A stretch of DNA of 64,000 bases from Spongilla lacustris. Lineage: Eukaryota; Porifera; Demospongiae; Spongillida; Spongillidae. The notes under the pieces were generated by a model. That model made no database searches and had not been told where the DNA came from. It saw only the letters and a program-made list of their open reading frames with translations. Position 1 is the first letter of the stretch. Each line of letters opens with the position of its first letter. This document shows, piece after piece, positions 1 through 12,353 of this stretch. The stretch spans positions 3,701,320 through 3,765,319 of the forward strand of contig OX442421.1 of assembly GCA_949361645.1 (NCBI GenBank), written 5' to 3'. A program made the position numbers and the translations under genes.

Positions 1-188
1 AGTTTTGGCTCGGTTTTTTGGTAATATCGTTCTTCCTCAGCGGTTAGTTTTGGCTCAGGGTTCCGATGATATCGTTCTCGAGCTTTTTCTTTGCTCTCTT
101 CTGACGACCGCTCTTTCAATATTTCCTTTCGCTTTTGGAGGTATTCCGCTCGACGTCTAGCTCTAGCCTTACGCTGACGTGAAGGCAT
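1..188 (-). CDS. N-terminus of a highly charged Arg/Lys/Glu-rich protein (partial)
   Basis: An open frame starts at an ATG on the minus strand (188-186) and runs off the left edge after about 62 codons. The peptide begins MPSRQRKARARRRAEYL and is almost entirely Arg, Lys, Glu and Gln, followed by a repeat-like ERYHRNPEPK stretch. Charged N-termini with (K/R)ERYxxNPE repeats are common in predicted sponge and cnidarian proteins, some of them linked to large transposons, but I cannot name the family. It borders the satellite and transposon block, so it may be the start of a mobile-element ORF. The start is chosen because it is the first ATG and the frame stays open to the edge. Confidence 0.45.
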   Translation of the reverse strand, partial: MPSRQRKARARRRAEYLQKRKEILKERSSEESKEKARERYHRNPEPKLTAEEERYYQKTEPK

Positions 189-861
189 TTTGACAAAAAC
201 AACTTCACTAACAAAAGCAAACGATATAAACTACGAACTGGAACACCAAAGAAATTGCCTCACGTGTAGTTCTATTTAAGCTCAAGTAGGTGTGGCTTAC
301 AGCATGTATCATGGCCGTATGGCTTAAAACCCATTTAACAAGCGATCCCCATGAGCATACTCACTTGTACGGATATAACTTGAAATTCTGAACCTATCTA
401 TACCACTGACGCTCTTTGAAAAGGCTCCTGTGTCGAGTTTTTTCCACAGTAAAGTTATCAATATATGTATTTATGTTATCAGTTCAAGGTCCAATAGGAA
501 CCACGTGTATCTAACTCAAAAGGGCACTACCGCTTGAAATTCTGAACGTATTGGCACCATTCGCGTTCTTTGAAACGGTTTTTATCTCGAGTACTTTACA
601 AATAAAGGAAGAAGAAGAAGAAAAAAAATGGCGATACTATATGTTCCATCTGGGGACGAGGAAAAACAGGATCCCGTTTGTTCTCTTGAACCACACGGTT
701 TTGAAACATCAAACAAACACCAAACGGCTCTCTTTCGACTTCTTGTTCGATACCGACAACAAGCAAAGCGATCCGATTTATAGAAGTCCCGTTAGAAGCG
801 AGTCCCGTTTTTTTAATGACATTCATAATCGGGGTCAAATCCTATATGAGAGTTACTAACG
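189..861. other. Non-satellite DNA with a diverged pair of about 154-bp repeats
   Basis: No convincing gene. Two diverged copies of one segment are visible, starting near 379 and 533; both contain CTTGAAATTCTGAAC and, further on, TCTTTGAAA. Open frames at 551-859 (plus) and 596-838 (minus) overlap each other, contain a GAA-rich run, and have no recognisable domain. The 178-bp satellite starts at about 862. Confidence 0.4.
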
Positions 862-3800
862 TAACTCTCGATAAGTGATATTTCCACAGTGAGATAATAA
901 CAATGCATGTATCATCATTGCAATCACAATAACGACTTTCAATAATTAAACCATTACTAGTTAGTAAATCTATATCTGTATGGATAGTATGTTTAAATAT
1001 TTTAGATTTAATCTGACGTCATCATGGAATATGATATCCATGTAATCCATAAGTTTTATTTCTACAGTGAGATAATCACAATACATGTATTATCATTGAA
1101 ATCATAAAAACGACTTTTAATGATTAAACCATTACTAGTTAGTAAATCTATATCTTTATGGATAGTAGGTTCAAAGGTTTTGGATTTAATCTAACGTCAT
1201 CATGGAGTGTGATATGCAATTTAATCTATAAGTGGTATTTCTTCAGTGAGATAATCACAATGCATGTATTATCATTGAAATCATAATAACGACTTTTAAC
1301 AATTAAACCATTACTAGTTAGTAAATCTATATCTATATGGATAGTATGATTAAAGGTTTCAGATTTAATCTGACGTTATCATGGAGTGTGATATGCAATT
1401 CAATCCATAAGTGTTATTTCTACAGTGAGATAATCACAATGCAGGAATTATCATTGAAATCATAACAACGACTTTAATTATTAAACCATGACTAGTTAGT
1501 AAATCGAGATTCATATGGATAGTATGTTTAAAGGTTTTAGATTTAATCTGATGTCATTATGGAGTATGATATCCATGTTAATCCATAAGTGTTGTTTCTA
1601 CAGTGAGATAATCACAATGCATGTATTATCATTGAAATCATAATAACGACTTTTAATAATTAAACCATTACTAGTTAGTAAATCGAGATCCATATGGATA
1701 GTATGTTTAAAGGTTTTAGATTTAATCTGATGTCATTATGGAGTATGATATCCACGTTAATCCATAAGTGTTACTTCTGCAGTGAATTACAATGCATATC
1801 ATCATGGAGTGTGATATGCAATTAAATCTTTAAGTGTTATTTTCACAGTGAGATAATAACAATGGATGTATCATCAGATACAGATTAAATCTGACGTCAT
1901 CATGGAGTGTGATATGCAATTAAATCCATAAGTGTTATTTCCACAGTGAGATAATAACAATGCATGTATCATCATTGAAATCATAATAACGACTTTCAAT
2001 AGTTAAACCATTACTAGTTAGTAAATCTATATCTGTATGGATAAATATTTTAGATTTATTCTGACGTCATCATGGAATATGATTTTCATGTAATCCTAAG
2101 TGTTATTTCTACAGTGAGATAATCACAATACATGTATGATCATTGAAATCATAATAACGACTTTTAATAATTAAACCATTACTAGTTAGTAAATCTATAT
2201 CTATATGGATAGTAGGATTAAAGGTTTTGGATTTAATCTGACGTCATCATGGAGTGTGATATGCAATTAAATCTATAAGTGTTATTTCTTCAGTGAGATA
2301 ATCACAATGCATGTATTATCATTGAAATCATAATAACGACTTTTAATAATTAAACCATTACTAGTTAGTAAATCGAGATCCATATGGATAGTAAGTTAAA
2401 AGGTTTTCGATTTAATCTGACGTCATCATGGAGTATGATATCCATGTTAATCCTTAAGTGTTATTTCTACAGTGAGATAATCACAATGCAGGAATTATCA
2501 TTGAAATCATAATAACGACTTTTAATAGTTTAACCATTACTAGTTAATAAATCTATATCTATATGAATAGTATGTTTAAAGGTTTCAGATTTAATCTGAC
2601 GTTATCATGGAGTGTGATATGCAATTCAATCCATAAGTGTTATTTCTACAGTGAGATAATCACAATGCAGGAATTATCATTGAAATCATAACAACGACTT
2701 TTAATAATTAAACCATTACTAGTTAGTAAATCGAGATTCATATGGATAGTATGTTTAAAGGTTTTAGATTTAATCTGACGTCATCATGGAGTATGATATC
2801 CATGTTAATCCATAAGTGTTGTTTCTACAGTGAGATAATCACAATGCATGTATTATCATTGAAATCATAATAACGACTTTTAAGAATTAAATCATTACTT
2901 GTTAGTGAATCGAGATTCATCTGGATAGTTTGTTTAAAGGTTTTAGATTTAATCTGACGTCATCATGCAGTATGATATCCATGTTAATCCATAAGTTTTA
3001 TTTCTACAGTGAGATAATCACAATGCGTGTATTATCATTGAAATCATAATAACGACTTTTAATAAATAAACCACTACTAGTTAGTAAATCTAGATCCATA
3101 TGGATAGTATGTCTGAGTGTATTAGATTTAATTTCCCATTGAATGGTTCATGATGAACCATGTTAAACCATAAGTCCTATTTATTCACTGAGATATTCAC
3201 AATACGTGCAATATCATTAAAATCATAATAACGACTTTAAATAAATAAACCATTACTAGTTAGTATATCAAGATCCATATGGATAGTATGTCTGAGTGTA
3301 TAAGATTCAATTTACCATTGAATGGTTTATGATAAACCATGTTAAACCATATGCGCTATTTGTACATTGAGATATTCACAATACGTGCAGTATCATTAAA
3401 ATCATAATAACTTCTTTTAATAAACAAACCATTACTAGTTATTAAATCTAGATCCATATGGATAGTATGTCTGAGTGTATTAGATTTAATTTACCATTGA
3501 ATGGTTTATGATAAACCATGTTAAGCCATAAGTGCTATTTCAACACTGATATTCACAATACATGCAATATCATTAAAATCATAATAACGACTTTTAATAA
3601 TTAAACCATTACTACTTAGTAAATCTAGATCCATATGGATAGTATGTCTGAGTGTATTAGATTTATTTTACCATTGAATGGATTATGATAAACCATGTTA
3701 AGCCATAAGTGTTACTTCCAGGCTGAGATACTCACAGTGCATGTAGTATCATTAAAATCATAATAACGACTTTTGATAAATAAACCACTACAAGTTAGTA

Positions 3801-5190
3801 AATCTAGTTCCATATGGATAGTATGTCTGAGTGTATTAGATTTAATCTAACATTGAATTGTTTATGATAAACCATGTTAACCCATAAGTGCTATTTCTAC
3901 ACTGAGATATTCACAATACATGAAGTATCATTAAAATCATAATAACGACTTTAAATAATTAAACCATTACTAGTTAGTAAATCTAGATCCATATTGATAG
4001 TATGTCTGAGTGTATTAGATTTAATTTACCATTGAATGGTTTATGATAAACCATGTTAACCCATAAGTGCTATTTCTACACTGAGATATTCACAATACTG
4101 CAATATCATTAAAATCATAATAACGACTTTTAATAATTAAACCATTACTAGTTAGTAAATCTAGATCCATATGGATAGTATGTCTGAGTGTATTAGATTT
4201 AATTTACCATTGAATGGTTTATGATAAACCATGTTAACCCATAAGTGCTATTTCTACACTGAGATATTCACAATACTGCAATATCTGTAAAATCATAATA
4301 ACGTCTTTTAATAAACAAACCATTACTGATCAGTAAATCTAGTTCCATATGGTTATTATGTCTGAGTGTATTAGATTTAATTTACCATTGAATGGTTAAT
4401 GATAAACCATGTTAAACCATAAGTGTTATTTCCAGGCTGAGATATTCACAAATCATTAAAATCATAATAACGACTTTTAATAACTAGATAGTAAATCTAG
4501 ATCCGTATGGATAGTATGTCTTAGTGTATTAGATTTAATTTACCATTGAATGGTTTATGATAAATCATGTTAAACCATAAGTGTTATTTCCATCCTGAGA
4601 TATTCACAATACATGTAGTATCATTAAAATCATAATAACGACTTTTAATGATTAAACCATTACTGGTTAGTGAATCAAGTTCCATATGGATAGTATGTTG
4701 GAGTGTATTAGATTTAATTTACCATTGAATGGTTTATGATGAACCATGTTAAACCATAAGTGCTATTTCAACATTGATATTGACAATACATGCAATATCA
4801 TTAAAATCATAATAACGACTTTTAATAATTAAACCATTACTAGTTAGTAAATCTAGTTCCATATGGATAGTTTGTCTGAGAGTATTAGATTTAATTTATT
4901 ATTGAAGTGTTTGTGATGAACCTTGTTAAACCATAAGTGTTATTTCTACACTAAGATATTCACAATAGATGTAGTATCATTAAAATCATAATAACGTCTT
5001 TTAATAAACTAACCATTACTAGTTAGTAAATCCAGATCCATATGGATAGTATGTCTGAGTGAATGGTATATGATGAACCTAGTTAAACCATAAGTGTTAT
5101 TTCAAGGATGAGATATTCACAATACATGTAGTATCATTAAAATCATAATAACGACCTTTAATAGTTAAAACATTACTAGTTTGTAAATTT
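862..5190 (+). repeat. Satellite 1 array (about 178 bp unit), forward orientation
   Basis: About 24 tandem units. The landmark ACTAGTTAGTA recurs at 956, 1134, 1313, 1491, 1670, then 3076, 3255, 3434, 3611, 3790, 3969, 4147 and 4325, giving steps of 177-179 bases. Left units (862 to about 3110) carry a subfamily A core (GACGTCATCATGGAGTATGA). Right units carry subfamily B (ACCATTGAATGGTTTATGAT). Each unit has short dyads: ATCCATATGGAT in both, and ATGGTTTATGATAAACCAT in B. A rearranged short unit lies at about 1780-1900. No coding frame is maintained. Confidence 0.93.
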
Positions 5191-6148
5191 ACATGGTTTA
5201 TCATACTCCACAATGACGTCAGATTAAATCTAAAACCTTTAAGCGTACTATTCATATGGATCTAGATTTACTAACTAGTAACGGCATAATTATTAAAGGT
5301 CGCTATTATGATTTTAATGATACTACATCTATTGTGAATATCTCAGTATAGAAATAACAGTTATGGTTAAATATTGTTTATCATAAACCATTCAATGGTG
5401 AATTAAATCTAATACACTCAGACATACTATCCATGTTGAATTAGATTTACTAACTAGTAATGGTTTAATTATTAAAAGTTGTTATTATGCTTTTAATGAT
5501 ACTACATCTATTGTGAATGTCAGTGTAGAAATAATATATGGTTTAACATGGTTTATCATACTCCATGATGACGTCAGATTAAATCTAAAACCTTTAAACA
5601 TACTACCCATATGGATCTAGATATACTAACTAGTATTTGTTTAATTATTCAATGTCGTTATTATGATTTTAATGATACTACATCTATTGTGAATATCTCA
5701 GTGTTGAAATAACACTTATTTTTTAACATGGTTTATCATAAACCATTCAATTGTTAAATAAATCTAAGACAGTCAGACATGCTATCCATATGGATCTAGA
5801 TTTTCTAACTAGTAATGGTTTAATTAATAAAAGTCGTTATAATGATTTTAATGATACTACATCTATTGTGATTATCTCAGTGTAGAAATAATACCTATAG
5901 TTTAACATGGTTTATCATAAACCATTCAATGGTAAATTAAATCTAGTGCACTCAGACATACTATCCATATGGAACTAGATTTGCTAACTGGTAATGGTTT
6001 ATTATGATTTTAATGATTCTACATCTTTTGTGAATATCTCAGTGTAGAAATAACACTTATGCTTTAAAGTAGTTTATCATAAACCATTCAATGGCAAATT
6101 AAATCTAATACATTCAGAGATACTATCCATATGGAAATAGCTTTACTA
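5191..6148 (-). repeat. Satellite 1 array, inverted orientation
   Basis: Orientation flips near 5190, where a unit truncated after ACTAGTTTGTAAATTTA meets the reverse complement of another. The following units read in reverse and mix subfamilies: A-type cores near 5195 and 5565, B-type near 5385, 5728, 5907 and 6075. The array is interrupted at 6148 by a non-LTR retrotransposon relic and resumes at 7335. Confidence 0.9.
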
Positions 6149-7334
6149 ATAATAATAATAATAAAGAATATGAACATGAAATACATACAATAACACACAA
6201 AACACACACAAACTACTACAAAAGCTACTAAATATATATTATATACAAAAGAAACATGAGAATGGGTGCTAAAATTCATTCTGGCAGGTATGGAAGCCCA
6301 GCTCCATCTTCAATCTCCATCTTTCTCCTCCATTTCACTCTACTGCCGCGAATGCACAGATTTGTAGCACGAAGGACAGCAAAAAGCATTCTTGCACGCA
6401 CATAGCCCAGCACTTCACTGTAAGACTTGTGCCAAATTGCAGCTATTTTTTCAGCCAAATGACGTATAAATGTCTTTGCCTCAAGACCCAGTGCCCCATC
6501 AGCTGTCACAACAAATGGTGTAAAAGAAGCATTGATTGTTTCAGCAGCTTGTGAGTACTTGTGTTTCTTAGTGTGTTCAATTGAGGAAAGAACTGCACCC
6601 ACATCACGATGCAAGTAAGAATTCGCATCTGAATCTACTACTCAAACATCAAAAAAAGTAGTAGCTTGAGGCTGCTATACACCACGAACAGATAGATCAG
6701 CAACCAAAGCAGGAACCTTTTCATGGTCGTTGGGTTCTCTTACAACAGGTTCTCTCACAACATCTTTGTATGCAATTGAAGCCAAATCACCAAGGGCATC
6801 CCTAATCTCATTATGTCTTTGGATGACTAAACCTCCCTTTCTACAATCAAGGGCATGTCCAGTGCTGAACTGACTACCACAACCATCACACAGAGCTGGC
6901 AATCGTAGTAATGGTCGATGATATCTCAGTGCCAGTGAGTCCCGAAATTCAGTGGCAGATAGATCAAAATGATGGTATGCCATTGGTATCACTGTCAACC
7001 ATGCTGAGGTCTTTCCATCAATTCCTCGTTGTATAGCTCTCTTCTTGTTGTTGTCAAAGGTTTGTAGAACTGAATTCAGAAGGTTCTGGTATTGGATTTC
7101 AATGTCATGATTTAATTTCCGGTGTAGCTTCGAAAGGTGGTCTATGTGATTAAATACTGAGAAGGATGAATTACACTTGATTGCATCAACTATATGAGCT
7201 GTACATTTTCTTGAACTTGCAAAGGAAGATACAGCTGTTGATAGAGGATCTCGAATTCCCAGTCCTCCATGACGGGCTGGAAGTGAAAACAGTTTCTTTT
7301 CAGAGTCACTTACAGTTCCCTGGAATAAAGCTGG
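6149..7334 (-). pseudogene. 5'-truncated RLE-type non-LTR retrotransposon (family A), C-terminal half
   Basis: On the minus strand one frame stays open from 7334 to the terminal stop at 6276 apart from two internal in-frame stops between 6614 and 6675. In order it shows a conserved ARHGGLGIRDP block (about 7250), a zinc knuckle C-x2-C-x7-H-x3-C (about 6890-6840), an RHN motif, an Asp-containing AD...FDV stretch, and a C-terminal module ending RGSRxKWR. CCHC, RHN and PD-x-D are the known signature of the restriction-like endonuclease of R2/NeSL/Hero/CRE-type elements. The reverse transcriptase is missing, as expected from aborted target-primed reverse transcription. The 3' end has a (TTA)n tail (about 6148-6164). 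The element sits in a satellite unit at TTTACTA/AGTAATGG. Confidence 0.8.
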
Positions 7335-8215
7335 TAGTAATGGTTTATTTATTAAAAGTCCTAATTGTGATTTTAATGATACTACATCTATTGTGAATAT
7401 CTCAGTTTAGAAATAACACTAGTGGTCTAACATCGTTTATCATACACCCTGATGACGTCAGATTAAATCTAAAACCTTTAAAGATACTATCCATATGGAT
7501 CTAGATTTACTAATTAGTAATGATTAGTTATTAAAGGTCCTTATTATGATTTCAATGATGCTAAATCTATTGTGAATATCTCAGTTTAGAAATAATACTT
7601 ATGGTTTAACATGGTTTATCATAAACCATTCAATGGTAAATTAAATCTAATACATTCAGACATACTATCCATATGTAAATAGATTTACTAACTAGTAATG
7701 GTTGATTTTTAAAAGTCCTTATTGTGATTTTATTGATAGTACATCTATTGTGAATATCTCGGTTTAGAAATAACACTAGTGGTTTAATATGGTTTATCAT
7801 ACACCCTGATGACGTCAGATGAAATCTAAAACCTTTAAACATACTATCCATATGGACCTACATTTACTGACTTATAATGGTTTAATTATTAAAGGTGGTT
7901 ATTATGATTTTAATAATTGTACATCTATTTTGAATATCTCAGTGTAGAAATAGCACTTATGGTTTAACATGGTTTATCATAAACCATTTAATGGTTAATA
8001 AAATCTAATACACTCAGATATACTATCCATATGGATCTAGATTTACTAACTAGTAATGATTATTTATTATAGGTCCTTATTATGATTTCAATGATGCTAA
8101 ATTTATTGTGAATATCTCAGTTTAGAAGTAACACTTATTGTTTAACATGGTTTATCATAAACAATTCATTTGTAAATTAAATCTAATACATTCAGACATG
8201 CTATCCATATGGAAA
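7335..8215 (-). repeat. Satellite 1 array, inverted orientation, continued
   Basis: About five reverse-oriented units continue the array broken by the preceding insertion. A-type cores (near 7436 and 7796) alternate with B-type cores (near 7618, 7975 and 8153). This continues the mixed A/B arrangement seen at 5191-6148. Confidence 0.88.
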
Positions 8216-8857
8216 TTTATTTAATAAAAACATGAAATATTTACAATTAGATGGTAAGTAATTAAAAAGCGAAATAATAAGTCAATAAATTTACTCCATG
8301 AATGAGGCCAGAGGAGCACCATCATCAAACCCCAGCCCACTTCTCCATTTGGTGCGGGATCCTCTAAGACAGAGGCTCACTGCTCGAACCTCTGCAAAAG
8401 CAAGCCGTGATCTGACATAGCTGCTGGTAATGGAATATGCTTTGTCCCACTTGGAAGACAGAGCAGTGGCCATGTGCTTTAGGAAGTGACTAGCCTCTTT
8501 GTGTAGTAGTCCGTCCACGGAAAGGACAAGTGGGGTGAAGGTGCCTCTTCTGTCTTCAACTGCCTTTTGTACATTCTCTTCTTCTCCAGTGAGCTTGACT
8601 CAAGAATGGCATTAGGTGCTCAATGGCAGTGTGATGGGGCGTCAGTGTCTATGACACTGACATCAAACAATGCCTCCACCTGTGGTTGCCAAACACCTCT
8701 GATTCCCAGGTCAAGCTTTTGTCCTGGATCACTTGAGGCAGCAGTAGCCTCATTAACAATAGGCTCCTTTATAACTTGGGGCCACACCTGACTGGCAAGG
8801 TCACCAAGGCAGTTACGGATCTCATTGTGGCGTAGTATAACAAGTCCCCCCCTTCTT
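8216..8857 (-). pseudogene. RLE-type non-LTR retrotransposon relic (family A), endonuclease and C-terminus
   Basis: Reading the minus strand from 8857, a Lys/Gly-rich end of a zinc knuckle is followed by an RHNEIRN motif, GDLASQV, an acidic LDLGIRGVWQPQ stretch, and FDV. After frameshifts and a stop near 8640 comes a C-terminal piece (8518-8291) containing VRSRLAFAEVRA, RGSRTKWRS and GFDDGAPL. It is clearly related to the copy at 6149-7334 but diverged. The upstream (RT) side is cut off at about 8857, where BEL/Pao sequence begins directly. The 3' flank is AT-rich and meets the satellite near 8216. Confidence 0.75.
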
Positions 8858-10608
8858 ACAGAAACTTTGGGAATTCGTGACGAAGAACCGTCACTATATG
8901 ATAAGTTCGTAGAGACTGTGTCCTATGATGGAACAAGATATCAAGTAAGGTTACCCTGGAAGGAACTTCATGCAACACTCCCTAACAACTTTGATCTTTG
9001 TCAACGAAGGCTTTCAGGCCTACTAAAACGGTTACAACATGATCCCGAAATCCTACGAGAATATGACACAATCATCAGGAACCAGATTGAAAGCAACATT
9101 GTAGAAGTGGTAGAGGCTCCATTTTCTCCAACTACATCCAAGGTGCATTATATCCCTCACCACCCAGTGATCCGAAGGGACAAGACCACTTCCAAACTAC
9201 GCATTGTTTATGATGCCTCAGCAAAAACAAATGGAGCATCATTGAATGACTGTTTATATGCTGGGCCTGCCTTTGGACAATGCATCCTTGACATATTACT
9301 GCGATTTCGTGTGCATAAGGTAGCATTTGCAGCAGACATCGAAAAGGCATTCCTCATGGTTTCAATTGCAAAGGAGGACAGAGATGTACTTCGGTTCATG
9401 TGGATAGACAGCATTGAGAAGAGCTTGCCCCAGGTAGTTGTGCTTCGTTTCACGAGAGTTGTATTTGGAGTCTCATCCAGTCCGTTTCTGTTGAATGCAA
9501 CAATAAGGCACCATATGACAAAACACTCCAAGGAAGATCCAGCATTTGTCGAGAAATTTCTGCGATCAATCTATGTGGACGACATTGTCAGTGGGGCAGA
9601 TGACACAGAAGAAGCATACCAGTCATACACACGGACAAAGCACATACTTAGAGATGGAGGGTTTAATCTGAGGAAGCTGATATCGAATCAAGCTATTCTT
9701 CGAGATAGAACCAATCAAGGGAGTCGAGAAGAAGACATTCCTGCAACTGGTCATCCTGTTGCTGAAGAAGATGGGTCATACTCTCAAAACACTCTTGGGA
9801 ATGAGCAGATGTCATGTGTGCAAGGCCAACAGAAGGTGCTAGGCATCAACTGAGATCTGGTTGAAGATCAGCTTAGTTTTGATGTCACATTTGTCATACG
9901 ACTGATGCACGAACTGGAGCCAACAAAGAGGAGCATAGTCAGCTTAGCTACTCGAATTTACGACCCTTTTGGGATAATTTCTCCAGTGACAGTGCAGTTT
10001 AAAATACTTACCCAGAAACTTTGTGAAGCAAAACTCCGATGGGACGAAGGCATTTCAGGGGAACTGCTACAAAGATGGGAGACATTGAAGAGTAGCATGC
10101 TTGAAATGAAGCCGATTACCATGGCAAGATGTTATATCCAATGCACGGACAGACACTCTACTAACTGCAACTTAATCGGATTCTGTGATGCCTCGCTACA
10201 AGCGTATGCAGCTGTAGTCTACCTAATGATAAGGAGAGAATCTCTGTGCCATATCTGCTTGGTGGCATCGAAGACTAGAGTGGCACCTCTCCAGGGGCAG
10301 ACGATACCACGGCTCGAGCTAATTTCCGCACTCCTTCTTGCCAAACTACTGTCAAAGGTCTCACTGGCACTAGGGACTGAGCTGTTTCTAGGCCCACCAC
10401 ATTGCTACACAGATTCCAAGATAGCATTATACTCAAGAATGGAAACAGTTCGTCCGGAATCGTGCAGTGTCCATTAGAAGTCTACAAGCACCTCAATATT
10501 GGAATCACTGCGATGGAGTCAGCAACCCAGCAGATATTTCGTCAAGAGGAAGGAGCCTGTCTGATCCAGCAACGCTGGCATTGTGGCTTAATGGCCCAGA
10601 TTAGTTAA
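8858..10608 (+). pseudogene. BEL/Pao reverse transcriptase and RNase H region
   Basis: The first frame contains the BEL/Pao lead-in to the palm (LPWKELHATLPNNFDL and GLLKRLQHDP), then LRIVYDASA, FAADIEKAF and the catalytic box YVDD at 9572-9583. A TGA stops the frame at 9851-9853, and the same frame resumes with the ATRIYDPFGIISPVTV block that follows the palm in this superfamily. RNase H begins around 10170 (FCDASLQAYAAVVY) and continues to the TDSK motif near 10415. A frameshift near 10437 moves the rest into another frame, which meets a TAG at 10606-10608 before joining the integrase frame. Confidence 0.85.
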
Positions 10609-10631
10609 GCACAGGTGTTAAATTTGATCAA

Positions 10632-12353
10632 ATGTCGGAAACCATGCCAGATGAGTGTGTAGCTGAAATGAAGTATGCAACTCCAGGGATTCAAACTCTT
10701 CTTACCGCTGAAACCCATGAAATTATTCCAGTCTTGAGATGTGAAGATTTTAGTACCCTCAGGAGACTTATAAGAGTCACAGACCATGTGATAGCATTCA
10801 TTGATGTCAAGTTGAAGACCTCGCACCATCTTAATATTAACTGCAATCCTGAAGGAGATTCTTCAAGGGCAGAGGCTTATTGGGTCAGAATCAATCAACA
10901 ACAGCTGGTGAGCAATAAGGACTTTCCGGTCTGGAAGCACAAGTTTGGGCTCTTTCTCGATGACCATGGAATGTGGAGATGCAAGGGACGGCTGAGTAAT
11001 GCAAAAATCCCGGAAATGGCCAAGTTCCCTATACTTCTGAGTTCCAAACATCACTATACGGATCTGGTTGTGCGAGATTGCCATGTGAAGGTGATGCACG
11101 TGGGACTGAAGGAAACATTAACTGAGCTCAGGTCAAGATATTGGTTAATCAAAGGAAGACAATACATCCGGAGAGTATTGCACAACTGCATCATCTGTAA
11201 AAGATTCACCTCAAAGCCATATGTTGCACCGCCACCTCCTCCTTTGCCTCCAGTGCGAGTCCAAGAAGCTCCGCCTTTTGCACATGTAGGCATTGATTTT
11301 GCTGGACCCCTCTATATCAAGGATGGGAACAAAGTTTGGATTTGCCTGTACACATGCTGCGTGACCAGAGCTGTTCATTTAGAAGTTGTCCCAAACATGA
11401 CTACGGAAGCATATCTACGCTCCTTCAAACGATTTGCTGCTAGAAGAGGATTTCCTAATCGGGTATTCTCAGACAATGGGAAGACATTCAAGGCGGCACA
11501 AAGAGCTCTTGTGAAACTTGTAGCGCAACCATCAGTTACTCAGTACTTCTCAGATACCCACATCAAGTGGACGTTCAATCTGGAGAAGGCTCCCTGGTGG
11601 GGAGGAATGTTCGAGAGGTTGGTGAAGTCTATGAAGCAATGTCTCAAGAGAGTAGTAGGCGGCGCCAAGTTAACATTAGATGAATTACAAACAGTGGTGA
11701 CGGAAGCTGAAGCTACATTGAACTCACGACCACTCTCTTATGTCTCAACTGAAGACCTTGATGAACCTCTGACTCCGTCCCACCTAATTGTAGGACGAAG
11801 ATTGTTCAGCTACCCAGACCCTTTTGTTGATGACGCCAGAGATCCAGATTACGAGATGTCAAGTGCTGCTCTCACTCGCAGAATGCAGTATTTGAATACA
11901 ATCTTGAACCACTTCTGGGTGAGGTGGCGACGAGAGTATCTCCTTGAACTAAGGGAAACCCACCGTTACGCCCACGTCCAGAATTCACCTAATACCATTT
12001 CAGTTGGAGATGTGGTACTTGTGTATGATGAAGATCTTCCACGAACCTTGTGGAAAACGGCTGTAGTGGAAGATCTTATTCAAGGGAATGATGGATTGGT
12101 ACGAGGTGCTCACATCAGAGTGAAGTCTGGAGCAGACAAGCTTTCGACTCTTCAGCGTCCAGTTCAACTCCTCTACCCACTTGAAATCAATTGTGACAAG
12201 ATTCCTGTTCATGTTGCTACAACAACTGATGTGACTGACAATGGCAGCTATGCACAACAAGAACGACCAAGAAGAGATGCAGCTGTGGCAGCACGTACGA
12301 GGATTTTGGAGTTGACAAGTCAGCACTTGTCAACTGAGGGGGAGGATGTGTGA
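10632..12353 (+). pseudogene. BEL/Pao integrase plus C-terminal domain
   Basis: This 573-codon frame is intact in itself but is the 3' part of a broken pol. An H2C2 zinc-binding region spans about residues 150-190 (H-x-H before LRSRYWLIKGR, then CIICKR). The DDE integrase core follows: Asp in GIDFAGP (about 11290), Asp in FSDNGKTF (about 11468), and Glu in WWGGMFERL (about 11615). The C-terminus has the SVGDVVLVYDEDLPR and QRPVQLLYPLE blocks found at the end of BEL/Pao pol proteins. The frame ends at 12353, just inside the 3' LTR. Confidence 0.88.

Noticed and set aside
551..859. Overlapping open frames on both strands near the left edge
   Set aside because: No domain, low-complexity runs (poly-Glu/Lys and poly-Phe), and the frames mirror each other.
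862..5190. Could the regular 178-base repeat be a CRISPR array?
   Set aside because: The unit is repeated throughout with no constant-repeat and unique-spacer pattern, the context is eukaryotic, and no cas genes are present.
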